Part shown: positions 7,272-7,508 of the stretch, in pieces
Position numbering within the stretch: the stretch's first letter is position 1
Layout: every line of letters begins with the position of its first letter
Notes under the pieces: model-generated
The model's database searches: none
The model's input: only the letters and a program-made list of their open reading frames with translations
What the model was told of the DNA's origin: nothing
Position numbers and translations under genes: made by a program
NCBI GenBank assembly: GCA_900542765.1
Contig: UQOX01000047.1
Location: 1 to 7,508, forward strand
DNA: 7,508 nt
Source of the DNA: an uncultured Porphyromonadaceae bacterium
GTDB taxonomy: Bacteria > Bacteroidota > Bacteroidia > Bacteroidales > UBA11471
Reading direction: 5' to 3'

Positions 7272-7305
7272 AAAAAAAGTTCCGGGACCAATGTCCGGGA
7301 ACTTT
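7272..7305 (-). terminator. Second minus-strand terminator, in tandem with the previous one
   Basis: Arms 7276-7288 and 7293-7305 pair over 13 positions with one mismatch (G7284 against G7297) around a CAAT loop. Seven A residues at 7272-7278 give a T7 tract on the minus strand. It lies only about 30 bases before the hairpin at 7199-7242 and shares the TTCCCGG core with it. The short gap leaves no room for a gene between the two, so they act as a double stop, or this one ends a short RNA from 7306-7423. Confidence 0.8.
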
Positions 7306-7321
7306 CCAACAAATTTCAAAC

Positions 7322-7395
7322 GACGCGGAAGGACACGAACTTGCGATTCCGGCACAAGCGACCGCAACTCTTATATCCCCCGGTCGCAGGTCGCG
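7322..7395 (-). pseudogene. Possible decayed tRNA (tRNA-Asp-like 3' half)
   Basis: The minus strand from 7346 down to 7321 can be aligned with the 3' half of the neighbouring tRNA-Asp: TCGC, then GTTCG, GTCC and TCCGC are shared in order, about 20 of 27 positions with one gap. GTC at 7362-7360 falls where the anticodon would be, and the distance to the acceptor-like end fits a tRNA. However, the T-stem (GCAAG against CC-TT) no longer pairs, only part of an acceptor stem forms, and a 7-pair hairpin (7358-7364 with 7381-7387) competes with the cloverleaf. If it is a tRNA it is not functional. It could also be unrelated sequence or part of a small RNA ending at the terminator at 7272-7305. Confidence 0.3.
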
Positions 7396-7423
7396 CAAAG
7401 CAAGACATTTCAAGTATATACAT

Positions 7424-7449
7424 AAAAAAGCCCCGAAGATTTTCGAGGC
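7424..7449 (-). terminator. Terminator of the tRNA-Asp transcript
   Basis: On the minus strand GCCTCGAA (7449-7442) pairs with TTCGGGGC (7437-7430) through eight pairs, one of them G-U, around a 4-base loop, followed by T6 (7429-7424). It begins 5 bases after the CCA end of the tRNA, so it is the natural stop of the tRNA transcript. Confidence 0.85.
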
Positions 7450-7454
7450 TTTTC

Positions 7455-7508
7455 TGGCGGTGCGGACGGGACTCGAACCCGCGACCCCATGCGTGACAGG
7501 CATGTATT
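7455..7508 (-). tRNA. tRNA-Asp (anticodon GTC), 5' end outside the window
   Basis: The minus strand holds the anticodon arm CATGC-CTGTCAC-GCATG (7504-7488) with a perfect 5-pair stem and anticodon GTC at 7497-7495. A 5-base variable loop follows, then a T-arm with loop TTCGAGT between GCGGG and CCCGT (7482-7466). The 3' acceptor strand CCGCACC (7465-7459), discriminator G (7458) and encoded CCA (7457-7455) complete the 3' end. About 22 bases of the 5' acceptor strand and D-arm are cut off by the window edge. The expected 5' strand would be GGTGCGG. GTC decodes the Asp codons GAC and GAT. Confidence 0.95.

Noticed and set aside
7199..7305. Inverted repeats as ends of a mobile element or an invertible promoter
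   Set aside because: Each repeat pair closes into a short hairpin followed by a T7 tract on the minus strand, as terminators do. No matching distant copies, recombinase or target-site duplication were seen.
7216..7503. Overlapping short frames on both strands near the tRNA
   Set aside because: Their peptides (RTRTCDS, GRDSNPRP) are the typical false translations of tRNA and tRNA-like DNA, and they cross three terminators.

Overview
The window looks like a chromosomal stretch from a member of the order Bacteroidales (Bacteroidota). Three signs support this: a SusC/SusD outer-membrane nutrient-uptake pair, promoter elements of the Bacteroides type (-33 TTTG / -7 TAnnTTTG), and ribosome-binding sites that are weak or absent. 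The sequence alone does not allow a genus call; base composition is near 50% G+C by eye.

Layout: everything convincing is on the minus strand, so transcription runs from right to left. At the right edge is the 3' part of a tRNA-Asp(GTC) gene (7455-7508) followed by its terminator. Next comes about 180 bases with no protein gene. This stretch holds a weak tRNA-like remnant and two further strong minus-strand terminator hairpins. Then follows about 190 bases of upstream control region for a four-gene operon: susC-like TonB-dependent transporter (7005-3748), susD-like surface lipoprotein (3729-2305), a small exported protein of unknown function (2284-1748), and an exported calcineurin-like phosphoesterase (1744-344). 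The genes are 18, 20 and 3 bases apart, so they are very probably co-transcribed. A terminator hairpin at 266-305 closes the operon. The leftmost 250 bases contain no convincing gene. They hold two leftward Bacteroides-type promoters and a run of T-tracts in helical phase, which probably drive a gene beyond the left edge.

How the genes may work together: SusC is the outer-membrane channel and SusD its surface-exposed lid and binding lipoprotein. The only enzyme in the operon is a metallophosphoesterase with an export signal, so the imported or processed ligand is probably a phosphate ester. No glycoside hydrolase, sulfatase, peptidase, sigma/anti-sigma pair or hybrid two-component regulator lies in the window, so this is not a classical polysaccharide utilisation locus as far as can be seen. 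The 178-residue protein between susD and the phosphoesterase is the least explained part of the operon. I see no CRISPR array, insertion sequence, integrase, toxin-antitoxin or phage gene.
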